From positions 4,339,342-4,403,341 of the forward strand of contig QEOQ01000508.1 of the NCBI GenBank assembly GCA_010279815.1: a DNA stretch of 64,000 nt, written 5' to 3'. A program made the position numbers and the translations under genes. Positions 12,639-24,548 of this stretch are shown piece by piece (the first letter of the stretch is position 1; the number at the start of each line of letters is the position of its first letter). This DNA is from Brachionus plicatilis. Lineage: Eukaryota > Rotifera > Eurotatoria > Ploima > Brachionidae. Below the pieces are notes generated by a model. It did no database searches. It was not told the DNA's origin and saw nothing but the letters and a program-made list of their open reading frames with translations.

Positions 12639-15600
12639 TTAAAAATTTTTGATTAAAAATTTACCTGAAGAATTTTCAAAATGGTGCGATTTATTGTAAA
12701 TCGACCCGTAAAAGTGGTTAATATAATTAAATTGGTTGTCAATAGTCAATATCTCACTCTTGGGAGTATATTTAATGTTAACCTTGTCCAAATCGTCTCT
12801 TATTTCTGAGCTGGCCAACATATCGGTATACTTAGCCAAATTTAAATGATCGATCTAGAAGTTTTTTTTTAACTTCGTTTTGAAATAGAAGATTAAAAAT
12901 TACAGATAAACTAAAATAATAATCAGTTTCTTCCAATGGACACAAGAATCCTTTTCCGAACAAAGTTTCTAATTCAATTTCAGCTAGGCCTTAATTTTTA
13001 AAATCAAAAAAATTTTGAAGTAAAATTTTAGAATAAATTTTGAATTTTACCTTTCCAATCGTCATCTCGTAAATTGTTCTCCACAAAAAGAGCATGTGGT
13101 TTTTTGTTCATAAAATTTAAAATGGAATCGAGATAGTGTTTTTTAATTATTTTTGCTGTCTCCAAAACAACAATCTTAGTAAAAAAAGAGTTATTTTGAT
13201 CAACTTTGAAAATTTTTTTTTTACCTTAAGGTCTTTTTCGGACAAACGAATTTTGCTCGATTGATGATTTTCAATTATTTTATTTAGGTGACTCAAACGC
13301 CTTAAATAGTTTTCAATTTTTATTGACAAATTAACTCAACTAAAATCTCACTTATTCGCTTCTTTTTCATATTTTTTGACATTTTTAGAAACGTTTTCAC
13401 TCACTGAACTATATGGCTCCAAACTACTATTCAGCTCAAGAGAATATTTTTTGAACAATTGGTCAAATAGTTTTCTAATTAAATTTTTTTTAAAATCAAT
13501 CTTAAAAAAATTAAATTTGCTACTTAAAATCGTTTTTAGGCTGTTCCAAAATACCATAAATATTCTTTAGATATGAATTGATAATTTTTATCTCCAAGGC
13601 AACCTCTAATGCGGCCAAGATTTGCTCAGGCTTAGCCTGTAATTACAATTTTATTTAAATGTTTTTATTTTTTTTTAATTAATTAAATTAAATACTTGAA
13701 CAAAGTAATCAAGAGCTATGCCCGGACCTTGGACTCGTCTTGCGATGAAAGTATCGCAAGAGGGAATTTTTGCGTTTCGCTTAAGAACCAAAAAGAAATT
13801 AAAATTATCCCATACCCGTCTAGAAGTTGTTGTTATCAAGGAAACTTTGAGTTTTAAATGAAATTAAAAAGAGGCAAATGATCAAAAACTTTAGAAAGTA
13901 CACAGAAAAACTGCTGAACTGGCAATCGGACACAGCACCAATGATGTACTTATTGCAGCTACAGGCTGGAGAAGGCCACAAATAAAAAAATCCCAAATAA
14001 AAACGCGAAAAAATCTAGCTAATCTCGGTAAGCTAGTTGAATCTAAAAAAAAATTATTTAAAAATATCTTTTTAAACATTTAGAAATAAATATTACAAGG
14101 ATAATCCCAGTCCCATATTAAAATAAATAATAAATGCTGAATGATGCTAAAAATTGGAACCCTTATAAAAAAAATAACTGGTAATTATTCTATTTTTTTG
14201 AAAGTTAAAAATTGATACCAAAGTGGGGTCGTAATGCACAATGCCAATGAACCAATTGAGCATGACAAGCATAAAATTGGGTTTATTAAACTAAGACCAA
14301 GCGTTCCAAATAATCCTTTGATTATATAGTTCCAGAAAACATTAAATATTCTTTGTAAGCCTTTTCCTATCAGGCCTTTATCAGGCGTTGACTCAAATTT
14401 ACTCCTAGACACTCGGATGTGATCCCACAAAGCTCTTAATCTCGAAAAGTAGCTATTGACTTTTATACTGGATTGAATTAATGTGCCCTGTTTAAATTTA
14501 TAAATAATTTTTTTTGATTAATTTTAATAAAATTACTGTTCTAGGATTAACATCTTTTCCCGGATAAAAAGGTTTGATGGAAAAAAGTGCTCTAAAACTC
14601 ACTGGAGAGCTGAAAGGAATCACCAGCTAAAAATATTTAAAATTGTAAAATTATTTCAAAATAAAACCATCATACCCCAAAAAGAAAGATAAAATTCAAA
14701 AAATTAATTCCAGTTCGCATGAAAAAATTCATCCATCTCCAAAAAAGATAGCTACTGCTGTTTGTATACCCAATTGATTTTTCTAAAATGTATTTTGGTG
14801 ACTATTTTATTTAAAAAAATAAAATTAGAATATTTTATTTGTCATTAAAATTTTAAATACTTGATTTGTTCCAATATTTTTAACTTTGTAATTTTTCGGA
14901 AACCAGATAAATCTTTTAAATGTAAAGACTTTAGATGGATTTTTTATTTTTTTATATTCTCTCTCCAATTTGTCTCTTTTCTAAATTAAAATTCAATTAA
15001 TTGTTAATTTATTTAAAAAAGCTCTTCAATTCATCCATAAACTTAAGATAATAATTTTAAATACACTTTTGATAAAAGACAAAAATAGGCTTAAAAAGTC
15101 AAACAATGCTTGTTAATAATCTTAAAATTTGTATTAGAATATAAGGAATTTTGTTTTTTGCATATTTTCTAAAACAATTATGCCTTTAAAAAAATTAAAT
15201 TCTCAATGGTACCTGCTTGAAAAATTCGACTTCTCTTTCCAAAAAGTAGGCAGATTGAGCTAAATTTTGCTCTTTACACTTCTCAATAGAACGAATGTGA
15301 ATTTCGTATGGATTAAGATTTGTATAACGTTCCTTTTGAATTTATTTTTAAAAAACTTTATATTAAAAATTATTTTTTACTACTTTTTCAGCTTCCATCT
15401 TTTCATCAACCCAAGCGTTTATTAAAAATCTAATTTTATGATTTTTTAATTGTTCGCTGTATTTATGCATGTGATAATTTATTTCCTGTTGGTATTGGTC
15501 ACATACCTCTTTTATTATCAAAGTTGATTTAGATTGCTCTACTAAAAGTTGACCAAGACCGGGATGTATCAAATTCAATTCTTCATTTTTTATAATTTTG

Positions 15601-17994
15601 TCATACATTATATTTAGAAATTCTTTGAATAAAATTTTTTCCACCAGATCTTTAATTTCACTTTTGCTCTTATTTTCACCTAAAGTTTATCGTGAAAAAT
15701 TTTAAAATACAAATATTGAAATACACTTTTAAAAAGATCAATAGTTTCAATTTTAAGTCTTTCTAAATCTGTTTTTTCAGCTTCATTAATAACCAACAAT
15801 TCTTCAAGAACTTTTCTTAATTTGTTGTCTATAAAAAAAAATGATAAAAATTTATTTAATTGGTGATATTTAATTTTACTTGTTTTAAAGAGATAAACAT
15901 CAACTTTTATGTTTTGAGGAGTTAAGAAGTGAAACGGACCATTCCAATTTTCGTTCTTCAATGGACAATTTTTTTAGTAAAATTAAATAAAAAAAAATTA
16001 GAATCATTACATTATCTTTTAACATGGCATCAATTGTCTCATTCATGGACTTATACAGTGCAAAATTTTGATCAAAAGTCTCCTGTCAAATCGATAAAAT
16101 AAGAGAATTAATTTATTTTAATTATTCAATGGCATTTATGTAATACAAAGTTGTTGGAATTTTGGGTATTTACCGAAATTCGTCAAAATTATTTTTAGAA
16201 AATTGTCCGAAAATATTAAAAGCTTGAAAACCAGGAGCTAAGCCAGACATTTTCGAATGGGAATTACATTAAATTTTATTAGATGAAATATACAAAAAAA
16301 TACATAGTTTTTGAGTTTAAAATTTTTTAAAAATCTTAATTTTTTATTTTATTTGAAAATTTTCAATTTAACTGAAAAATAATGGCTTTTTTGATAAATA
16401 AAAACTTTTAAAGTGGGGCTCAGTCCCTCTTGATTTTTTGAAAGGGTGACTTGAGCATCCCTCAGCCCCTCTGGCTACGCCACTATTGAAAAAAAAATTT
16501 TGACACAAAAATCATGTACAAATAATTTTTAATGATTTAGATATTAACAAAATTTTACTTATTATTGAGTCAAATTATTTCTTTTTAATTCTTTATTCAC
16601 CTAAAAATTTTATTCATACATCTCTTAATTTTTCGGACATTAATTCTATTTAAAAAGAAATCTAAAAATCACTATTTATAATTTAGAGAATTTTTTAAAA
16701 ATTAAATTAAATTTAAAAAAAGTTAATGATCACATTTTCATGATCATGCTCAAAAATTATAAAATTAAACAAAGGTTTATTAGATATTTATGCTGTTAAA
16801 ATTTACTGCAGAAGAAAATTTTCCATTTGTTATATCTGCAAATCTCTGCAAATATTTTTTGCATTCAGCATTATGTACAATACCATGGTATTGTTTAATG
16901 GCTTGCTACACATGAAAATGTATCTCTGCACTCAATTTTTTTATTCAAAAAAGTGATCATTTTTGAGCATGACTATGAGAATTTGATCATAAACTTCAAT
17001 TTGCCAAAAAATGTAGTTTCATGATTCTTACATCAATGGTTAACTCAGCTAGTGAGAACTTTTTAAGATCCTTGCGAATTTGTTGTGAATAATTCTTGGT
17101 AACCAAGGCTGGCATTCCAATAAAAATATCTAATAGACTTTTTAAACCAGTCCACCATGATTTAAAACCCTGGACAAAGCTAAATCTTTTATGAGAAAAT
17201 CTTCTTTTTGCAGTAATTATCAGCAAAGACAATGCAATGGCTATTTCCTATAAAACAAAATAAATATTTAGCCCGCTTTTTTTTAATACATATTTACTTT
17301 ATAAAATGACTGCTTAGTATTCAAACTACCCTTTTGGATCCATTTTGCTAGAACCCACTTATGACTTTTGCCTTTGAAAATTTTACTTTCAACTTCAAAT
17401 GAGCCAGTTTTTTTGATAGAATCTAACTGCTGCTTGTTCAAGCGTTTTGTTTTTCCGGTGATTGGGTCACGTGCCACTTCTTCCAATTCGTCTGAAAAAG
17501 AGACACGAAAAAGACTGCTTTCCTAAATTTAAATTATGAAATATTATTAAAATTTTAAATTATGTAAATAAAAACTCTGGAAAAATTTAAAGGTGACCCA
17601 TTTTGATCGACTCCAATTATGGATGGCGGAAAGACAACTGGAACGTCTTCCCATTGGAATATTGTATCAGCTGCAATCTTGAAAAGATAATTTTTTTAAA
17701 AACAAAATATATTTTTATGAAAAGTAAACTTTGACGAGTTTTCTATCAATCGACTCTAGGTCGTCTAAGATAGCTTTATATTCATTCGGAAAATGTTTTG
17801 TTTCTTCAAATTTTATTTTTTTCTTCTATTTGGATTTAAATTTTAATAATTTAAATTAAAATTTTTATTTAATTTACTTTAAAAACAGGGGGGTAGTCAA
17901 CTAGTAGTGGAGCTATCAAAATTTCAGGGGTATCTTGAACCCTAAGAATTGTGAGCTCATCTTCCGAAAAATCATTTGGTTTTATATATGACAT
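12639..17994 (-). CDS. Large multi-pass membrane protein of unknown family (23 exons)
   Basis: I do not recognise this gene by name. Exons: 17994-17878, 17825-17730, 17677-17576, 17522-17298, 17247-17032, 16082-16011, 15955-15880, 15828-15727, 15679-15384, 15332-15213, 14980-14861, 14801-14676, 14626-14537, 14487-14219, 14161-14097, 14042-13902, 13844-13696, 13636-13524, 13474-13352, 13300-13225, 13174-13051, 12989-12904, 12854-12639. They sum to 3120 bases, an open frame of 1039 residues. The N-terminal half is soluble and charged, with KGFxSWW-like and LLDIFIGMPALVTKNY segments. A middle stretch has coiled-coil character. Several hydrophobic segments follow (FWNYIIKGLFGTLGLSLINP; LCLSCSIGSLALCITTPLW; PVAAISTSLVLCPIASSAVF). 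Near the end are conserved-looking blocks (CDTFIARRVQGPGIA; HALFVENNL; LAKYTDMLASS). Most introns are about 45-65 bases; the intron from 17031 to 16083 is long because a MITE sits in it. It is probably an integral membrane protein, function unknown. Confidence 0.75.
16726..16990. mobile_element. MITE with imperfect terminal inverted repeats of about 36 bp
   Basis: The left end (ATGATCACATTTTCATGATC onward, then ATGCTCAAAAAT) is matched in reverse by the right end (ATTTTTGAGCATGACTATGA onward to TTGATCAT). The element is about 265 bp, has no coding capacity, and lies in the largest intron of the 12639-17994 gene. The target duplication is not clear. A degenerate relative lies at 3740-3970. Confidence 0.65.
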
Positions 17995-18529
17995 ATCTCA
18001 ATTAATCTAAATTAATTGACAATAAAAATAAAATTTCGTTAAAAGTAAAAATTAAGTGAAATTTAAATTTTTTCTAACATTGCATTTATTCATAAAAGTT
18101 AGTTATGACGCATTTATACTGAACACTTATATTATAAAAAAGAGCCGATTTGGTATTATTCCGAAATTATAGTTAAAATTTTTTGAATTTGAATTGATTA
18201 TGATTTTTATTTAAATATGAAATTAAAAAGCATATTTTAATAAGACTTTAGGATTTATTTTATCTTTGATTTTATATTATATGAATGTGTTTAAAGGTGG
18301 ATTGTTGATTTAAAATTACCTTGGTAATTAATTTAAAATATTTTAGATTCTTTAAAAATTGGCTAGTTTATTAGAGAGATATTTTTACCGAAATTTAGAA
18401 AATCCAATAACTATTACAAATTTTTAATATTTTTTTGTAAAAATTTTGAAAATATTTCTAAAAAAATTAAATTTTTGGAAAAAATTTTTAGTCTAAAGAA
18501 TATTTTAAAAATTTTTATACAGAGTTTTC
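17995..18529. other. AT-rich spacer upstream of the 23-exon gene
   Basis: No gene is supported; it probably holds the promoter of the minus-strand gene that starts at 17994. Confidence 0.45.
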
Positions 18530-18841
18530 CAGAGTTGTTTAAAAGTCCCAAAAAAAGTCCAAGTCAAGACATTTTTTTTTTATTTTTAAATAAAATTTTT
18601 TTCTTCTTTTTTTTTAATTTTTAAATTTATTGCTTTTTTAATTAATAAAATAATTTTTTTCAAATAATAGATATATTAAATTAACTTAAATTTTTTAATT
18701 TTTAATATTTTCGGTTTTTTTGCCGCCCGTATATTTTATAAAAAAAAAAGAAAAAAGTTTTTGGTGGGACTTTTGAAAAAAAAAAAAAAAAAAGTCCGGA
18801 CTTTGACTTGACTTGAGATTTGTGACTTTTAAACAACTCTG
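18530..18841. mobile_element. hAT-type MITE with perfect 8-bp target duplication
   Basis: The element starts CAGAGTTGTTTAAAAGTC and ends with the exact reverse complement. It is flanked on both sides by GAGTTTTC (18522-18529 and 18842-18849). CAG...TTG ends plus an 8-bp duplication are the hAT signature. The 312-bp interior is low-complexity AT sequence without a transposase, so it is non-autonomous. Confidence 0.85.
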
Positions 18842-19176
18842 GAGTTTTCCAAATTTCGTTAAAAAAAATTTAGGGAATTAATTTGCCTTCAGTGAAACAT
18901 CCGAATAATTGAATTATTAATTTTATTTAAATTTTATCTTGCAACTGAAAAGAGATTTAAATTTTTCTATAATTAATGTATTTGCCTTAAATAAAGAGAA
19001 TAAATTTATGTGGCGATAAAATAGGGTAAATAATTAAAATGACATATTAAAAAATTCAATAAATAGAAATTTCAAATAATAGTATTTTTCAAATATTTAA
19101 ATTTTCATTTTTTGACAATTGAAAAGAATTAAAAAAATTAAGTTGTATTTTTTGTCTGGATCATATGTGGCTCAAA

Positions 19177-19221
19177 AAATTATGTATTCATAAATAATCA
19201 TTATTTATGAATACATAATTT
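19177..19221. repeat. 45-bp perfect palindrome upstream of the first H3-like gene
   Basis: Two 22-base arms (19177-19198 and 19200-19221; core TATTCATAAATAAT / ATTATTTATGAATA) flank a single C. It lies about 75 bases before the ATG at 19295. It has no counterpart before the second H3 copy at 24111. It could be a cruciform-forming site or a regulatory element. Confidence 0.7.
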
Positions 19222-19294
19222 GTTTTATACAAATCCATGAGTAATTCATCAAAATATAATCATTGTAACTAAATTAATAACCCAAAATAAAAAA

Positions 19295-19732
19295 ATGGCT
19301 AGAAACAAGCAAACTGCGCGTAAGTCAACAATTCCTGGTTCGTCACAAGGAAACGAATCAGCCATGAAAAAATTGGCAACCAAAACAGCTAAAAAAAGTT
19401 TAAGAAGCAATGTTCAAGAGAGACCAGTCAAAATCTACAAACATAGACCAGGAGCTCTAGCACTTAAAGAAATCAGGCGTTATCAAAAGTCAACAGAGTT
19501 GCTGATTAAAAAGCTTCCTTTTCAACGACTTGTTAGAGAGATAGCTCAATACTACAAGACTGATCTTAGATTTCAAGGCTCTGCATTGGACGCTCTTCAA
19601 GAAGCTTCTGAGTCATATTTAGTTGGCTTGTTTGAAGACACAAATCTTTGCTGCATTCATGCTAGACGTGTGACAATAATGCCAAAGGATATTCAATTAG
19701 CAAGACGAATAAGAGGAGAAGCGTCTATTTAA
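19295..19732 (+). CDS. Aberrant histone H3 variant, copy 1
   Basis: An intronless frame of 145 residues, nine longer than canonical H3. The fold region is clear H3: [52 protein letters not shown]. Differences from canonical H3 include QYYKT for [13 protein letters not shown] in helix 2, NLCCIHARR, and a C-terminal ASI. The tail keeps ARxKQTARKS but has Asn at position 3, an insertion ([13 protein letters not shown]) where Gly-Gly-Lys14 should be, LATKTAKKS around the K23 and K27 positions, and a rewritten K36 region ([11 protein letters not shown]). It lacks the loop 1 expansion typical of CENP-A. No histone stem-loop follows the stop, so it is probably a polyadenylated variant rather than a replication-dependent H3. 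Genome-wide role is unknown; germline-specific or centromeric use are possibilities. A near-identical copy lies at 24111. Confidence 0.9.
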   Translation: MARNKQTARKSTIPGSSQGNESAMKKLATKTAKKSLRSNVQERPVKIYKHRPGALALKEIRRYQKSTELLIKKLPFQRLVREIAQYYKTDLRFQGSALDALQEASESYLVGLFEDTNLCCIHARRVTIMPKDIQLARRIRGEASI

Positions 19733-20499
19733 AATTTAAAAAATGTCTGTTTAAAAAAAAATTTCCTTTGTTAATCGTATTAAATTGCAATTCGAACTTT
19801 AATGTTCTTATAATATAATATTCACAGTATTTCAGGTGTAATTTGTTTTTAATTCTAGTTTTTTTTTGAAAATTTCAATATATGTTTTCTTTTTAAAATA
19901 ATTAAGATATTTTTTGCCATTAAATAAATCATGATTTTCAGCATTGTTGTTAAATCATTTTTAGAAATGAAAAAAAATATTCAAATACTTTTTTTAACAG
20001 CAAACTTTTTATAAAATTTTTAAGAGCATTTTTTCCAAGACAAACAATAATTACTGTCAATATTTTCTCTAATTATTTATTTAATAAAAGTTAAATAATT
20101 CTTCAATTTTAAATTATAAATTATGATACTAAATTTAAAAGCTAATTTGAAACTAAAAACCCAAAAATAATATTTTTTTTTTTAATTTCTTTTTTAATTT
20201 CTTAATTGAATCCATATATTTAATTAATTCGAGAGAAAAGTAGAGATAATAAAATTGAATTATAACACAATTTAAATTTTAGTTTTAAAAATTTGGGAAG
20301 ATTTTACAAAATACAGATTTCTATTATTTTTAATTCAAATTAAAGATAATCAGGTCTTTTAGCATATTCGGTAAAAAACAATCAAAACATCGGATATCCG
20401 ATTTTTATTTTGATCAAAAAGCTTGACTCTAACTTATGTGTCAAATTTTTTTTCTTTAAAAGATAGCTACGTATTATTGAAGTTAATAAAAAGACTTTT
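19733..20499. other. AT-rich spacer after H3 copy 1
   Basis: The first roughly 30 bases after the stop match the 3' flank of H3 copy 2. Beyond that I see no gene or repeat structure. Confidence 0.45.
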
Positions 20500-22340
20500 A
20501 ATTTAATTTATTTATTTATTTGAATTTAATTAACTTCCTTCAGGAGAAGTAAAAATAAAAATTAGAAAAATAGAGAACAAAAAAAAAAAAAAAATTATGC
20601 ATATTTATAAAAATATAAAAATATATAAAAATATTACAATTGTAAGAAAATGAGAGGAAAATAGTTTGTTTATAATTTAGTGTACCTCAAGTTATGAAAT
20701 TCATCTAGGCCTTATTAATTTATTTAAAAATATACGATAATCTTTAAATCTTATGTTTTCTAGACACATTTTGATAGAGTCAGAAATGCCATCACTGATG
20801 AAAAAATGCTCCTTTAACTCCTTTTTATACTATAAAAAGGAGTTAAAGGACTAACTTATAGTAAGAACTAGAGTAAGTGACTTACTTATATTACTTAAAA
20901 GTAGAGGAAAATCTACATTAAAATGCTTAATCAAGATTTGAATATCTGTTTCAAAAGAGTTATTTGACTTTGATGGACAGAGAGTTATGTTTTGTTTAAT
21001 GCACTCAAAAATACTAGATGCTAATGAGTTAAATCTTATTTTCTCATTAAATGATAGTTTAGAAAAAGATAAAGTTGATCAAATTTTAAAATCTTAAGAA
21101 CTTTTAAGACCCCGACATGTGGCAAGTATAAAGAAGGTTGAACATTTGTCTTATTAAATTGTTTTGGTTAATATTTAATGTATTAATCGTTGTTTTATTA
21201 AGTGTTACTACGTAAATTATGATAAACAATAAGTTTTATATTTAAAGGCTTTAATTGATGGAGTTATTTTACTAATTTTCCCATTTAAGAAGGAGGATGA
21301 GAAAAATGATTTTTGAACTTTTTTAAATTTCACTAATGATATTCTATTAAAGTCAAGATCTGAATTTAAATTAAAACCCAAATATTGGAGTTCTTCAATT
21401 TTGTTTAATTTAAGATTATTTAGAAAAAAATCATTTCTAAATAAAAGATGACCAAAATCAATTATGTTTGACTTTTTAGGATTAAATTTTAGTCTCCATT
21501 TAGTACCAAAATTCCCACAAGTATCTAATAAAGACTGTAAGTGTTTATCGACTGGGCTGATGAGCATGATATCGTCAGCCTAAACAATTACATTTAAGTT
21601 GTTAAAAATGGCCCTAGGTTTTTTTCTAACAATTCCTCAATCAAGTCATTGATAAATATGTTGAAAAGAAATGGTGAAAGTATACCTCCTTGTTTCACGC
21701 CATTTTCAATCGGAAAAAGATCAGAAATATTTCCATTAAGTAGACAAATTATAGCTGAAGCTGAGTCATAGTATTTTTTTAGAAGTATCCAGGAGGACTT
21801 GTTTAACCTAGGAATTAGTTTATAAAACATCCCGTCCCTCCATAGTTTATCAAATGCTTTTTCAGCATCCAGAGAAGCTATTCTACAACCTGAACCCTTA
21901 TTTACATGATTTAGAATTGTTTCCTTAATTACAAAAAAAGCATGATTACAAGATGTTTTTTTACGAAAACCAAACTGATTCTTACTAACTTTTAAAAGAT
22001 TAGGAGAATGATAAAGAATAAGTTTTTCAAAAATTTGAGCTAAGCAGTTAGATATTGAAACAGGTCTTATGTTATTTAGGTCTGAGGTATTTTTTGAGTT
22101 ATTTTTTAGGATAGGATTTATTTTAGCGATATTTAAGTCATTAGGAATTACGTTTAACAGTAAAAATTGATTGAAAAATTCCAATAGAAAAAATCTAAAA
22201 CCTGAGAAATTGGCGTTTTTTATTAGATTTTATGAGATATAATCATATCCTTTCACTAGGGAATATTTACACTCATCTTTAATTTTATTAAATGAATCTA
22301 AAGTGAATAAAGGGGCCTGCTTATTATGGACATACTGTAC
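20500..22340 (-). pseudogene. Dead non-LTR retrotransposon (LINE), reverse transcriptase region
   Basis: On the minus strand, reading frames with non-LTR reverse transcriptase motifs can be followed with several breaks. The block at 22184-21594 has NDLNIAKINPILK, RPVSISNCLAQIFEKLI, NQFGFRKKTSCNHA, AFDKLW and GVKQGGILSPFLFNIFINDL. A one-base frameshift follows. In the catalytic YADD box the tyrosine codon is TAG, leaving *ADDIMLISP. The thumb (KWRLKFNPKKSNIIDFG, LQYLGFNL) follows at 21567-21217, and a broken C-terminal region runs to about 20709. A 3' end with AAATAAATAAATA lies near 20510-20535. The domain order suits a jockey/CR1-like LINE. It is certainly inactive and lies between the two H3 copies. 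Confidence 0.82.
20810..20850. repeat. Perfect 20-bp inverted repeat inside the LINE remnant
   Basis: TCCTTTAACTCCTTTTTATA is followed by one C and then its exact reverse complement. It interrupts the decayed C-terminal region of the LINE and is probably a local inverted duplication. Confidence 0.75.
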
Positions 22341-24110
22341 AAAATTGATCAAAAGAAATGTTTAAATTATGAAATAAAATAATACTCAAAAGTGCTCTCT
22401 TTATGATCATTAAATTTATCATATGAAGGAAAATAAAATTTTCTTAGTTCATTCAATACTGTTTTTTGATCATTATTTCTTGAGTAACACCCCCGGTACC
22501 CCAGGTTCTGTCTCTCTTTCTCTATATATACATATATATTTTTTTTTAGTTTTAGTTTCAATTTTGGATTTAAATAAAGATTTAGAACTAGAAACTCTCT
22601 TTTAATTTAATTTAATAGTACCACGCTATTAAATTAAACTTGTATGTGGTGATCATTATTGTTAACGATGTTAAACACAAAGTTTACACATCTTTTTATT
22701 GAAATATGCTGATAGCATTCAGATAATATTTATTTATTTCAATATTATAAAACGTAATTATTCTGTTTTTAAGACATGTTATTATAGTGTATCTTTTTTT
22801 ATATCAGACATAGGTTAAAATTTTCGATCTATGACATTAAATTAAATCCCCCCTAAAATTGAATCTAAAGCGACTCCAAAGGAAATTCAATATTAATATC
22901 ATTGGTAAGATAACATGTAACTGATAAATGATACTTTTTTTTCAAAAAACAATCATATTTACAACTCGAAAATGGAAGTCTTTTATCAATGGTAATGCCG
23001 ACTAATTTAAAAAATTCAAAAATAAAATACTTAAAAAAATTATAAATCTCTTTCTCAATTCAGAAATAATTGGTAGAATAGACCTGTGCTTCATATGAAA
23101 AAGCTTTAGAGCAAATTAAAATTCTAAATATTTTTCCATGGAAACTTAATAATTCTAATAGATTTATTTATAATAAATAAATTTTTATTTATTCAGTGTC
23201 TTTATAATGGCTTGAAATAATTTATGTGATTATCACTCATTTAAACATAAACATAAAAAATTTCTACAAATAATGAAGGAAACTTAAGAATGCAAAAGAA
23301 AACAAACTATCAATGTAGAACAAATATAAAAAAGAGAATATAAAAATAAAACAAATTGAGATGGCTTTAGGAAATTACTCACAAGAAAATTTACAGGTTT
23401 TCTCGAAAAAGCGGGAAACGGAATTTTTGCGACCCATTTTTTGCTAATTTTTTCTATCAAAATTTCGTAAAATAAAATACTAAAAAGCGAAAATTCTATG
23501 TTTTAGATACTTTTTGAAAATTTTTGGAAAATTTGACAAAAACCGGAAAATACCAGAAATATACCACTAAATTTCCACTTAAAGACAACAATTTTAAAGA
23601 TTTAAATTTAATAAAGTCTTTGATTTTTTGATAAAAACTAAGATAGTTATAAAATTATAAGCTTTTATTTATAAATTTTTTTAAACTCATATTCATATAT
23701 TCCTCTTTTTTTAAGAAATAGATTGTTTTTGACTTTTATAATTTATAATTGTACAAATTTTTAAATTTTCGTAATATCTTTTCCGTTTCTTGTCAAGTTT
23801 TACGTAAATTTTTTAAAAGCACCTAAAAACAGGAAAATCGAATTTTGAGAATTTTTTTAGGGAATTTCGATAGAAAAATATGCTGATTTTTATTACATTT
23901 TATATATTTTTTTGAATTGAAATTCAAAAAGAATTTCAAGAAATTGAGACAATTTTTTTGTCATGGTTATATTAGTTGATATAAATTATGCAGCACAAAT
24001 TCTTTCATGTAGATTCAATAGAAATTCTCCTGAAGAGGCAAACATTTGCTCAAATATATATTTAGAAAAAATTTTATTATTGATTTTAAATTTAAGTTGA
24101 ATCTAAAAAT
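22341..24110. other. Spacer between LINE remnant and H3 copy 2
   Basis: No gene is supported. A short inverted repeat (TTTAATTTAATAG ... CTATTAAATTAAA) lies at about 22606-22637. Around 23390-23890 are scattered CGAAA/TTTCG words that hint at an old decayed repeat, but I cannot define its ends. Confidence 0.4.
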
Positions 24111-24548
24111 ATGGCTAGAAACAAGCAAACTGCTCGTAAATCGACGGCTCCTGGCTCGTCACAAGGAAACGAATCAGTCATGAAAAAGTTGGCAACGAAA
24201 ACAGCGAAAAAAAGTTTAAGAAGCAATGTTCAAGAGAGACCAGTCAAAATCTACAAACATAGACCAGGAGCTCTAGCACTTAAAGAAATCAGGCGTTATC
24301 AAAAGTCAACAGAGTTGCTGATTAAAAAGCTTCCTTTTCAACGACTTGTTAGAGAGATAGCCCAATACTACAAGACTGATCTTAGATTTCAAGGCTCTGC
24401 ATTGGACGCTCTTCAAGAAGCTTCTGAGTCATATTTAGTTGGCTTGTTTGAAGACACAAATCTTTGCTGCATTCATGCTAGACGTGTGACAATAATGCCA
24501 AAGGATATTCAATTAGCAAGACGAATAAGAGGAGAAGCGTCTATTTAA
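24111..24548 (+). CDS. Aberrant histone H3 variant, copy 2
   Basis: This intronless frame gives the same 145-residue protein as the gene at 19295 except at two tail positions: Ala for Ile at 13 and Val for Ala at 23 (Met counted). The same tail insertion, Asn at mature position 3 and core changes are present, so the features are not sequencing errors. The first roughly 100 coding bases differ at about 11 sites from copy 1, while the remaining roughly 340 bases differ at one site and the first 30 bases of 3' flank are nearly identical. That pattern points to gene conversion of the 3' part. The upstream regions are unrelated, so the copies may be expressed differently. Confidence 0.9.
   Translation: MARNKQTARKSTAPGSSQGNESVMKKLATKTAKKSLRSNVQERPVKIYKHRPGALALKEIRRYQKSTELLIKKLPFQRLVREIAQYYKTDLRFQGSALDALQEASESYLVGLFEDTNLCCIHARRVTIMPKDIQLARRIRGEASI

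Noticed and set aside
16174..16250. ATG-led segment reading MSGLAPGFQAFNIFGQFSKN, which looked like the start of a separate gene.
   Set aside because: It lies in the MITE-bearing intron and ends in a phase that cannot join the next exon; direct splicing from 17032 to 16082 keeps the frame of the whole 23-exon gene.
19295..24548. The H3-like genes as centromeric CENP-A.
   Set aside because: They lack the longer loop 1 and the strong divergence of helix 2 expected for CENP-A; the core is too close to ordinary H3. The role remains open.
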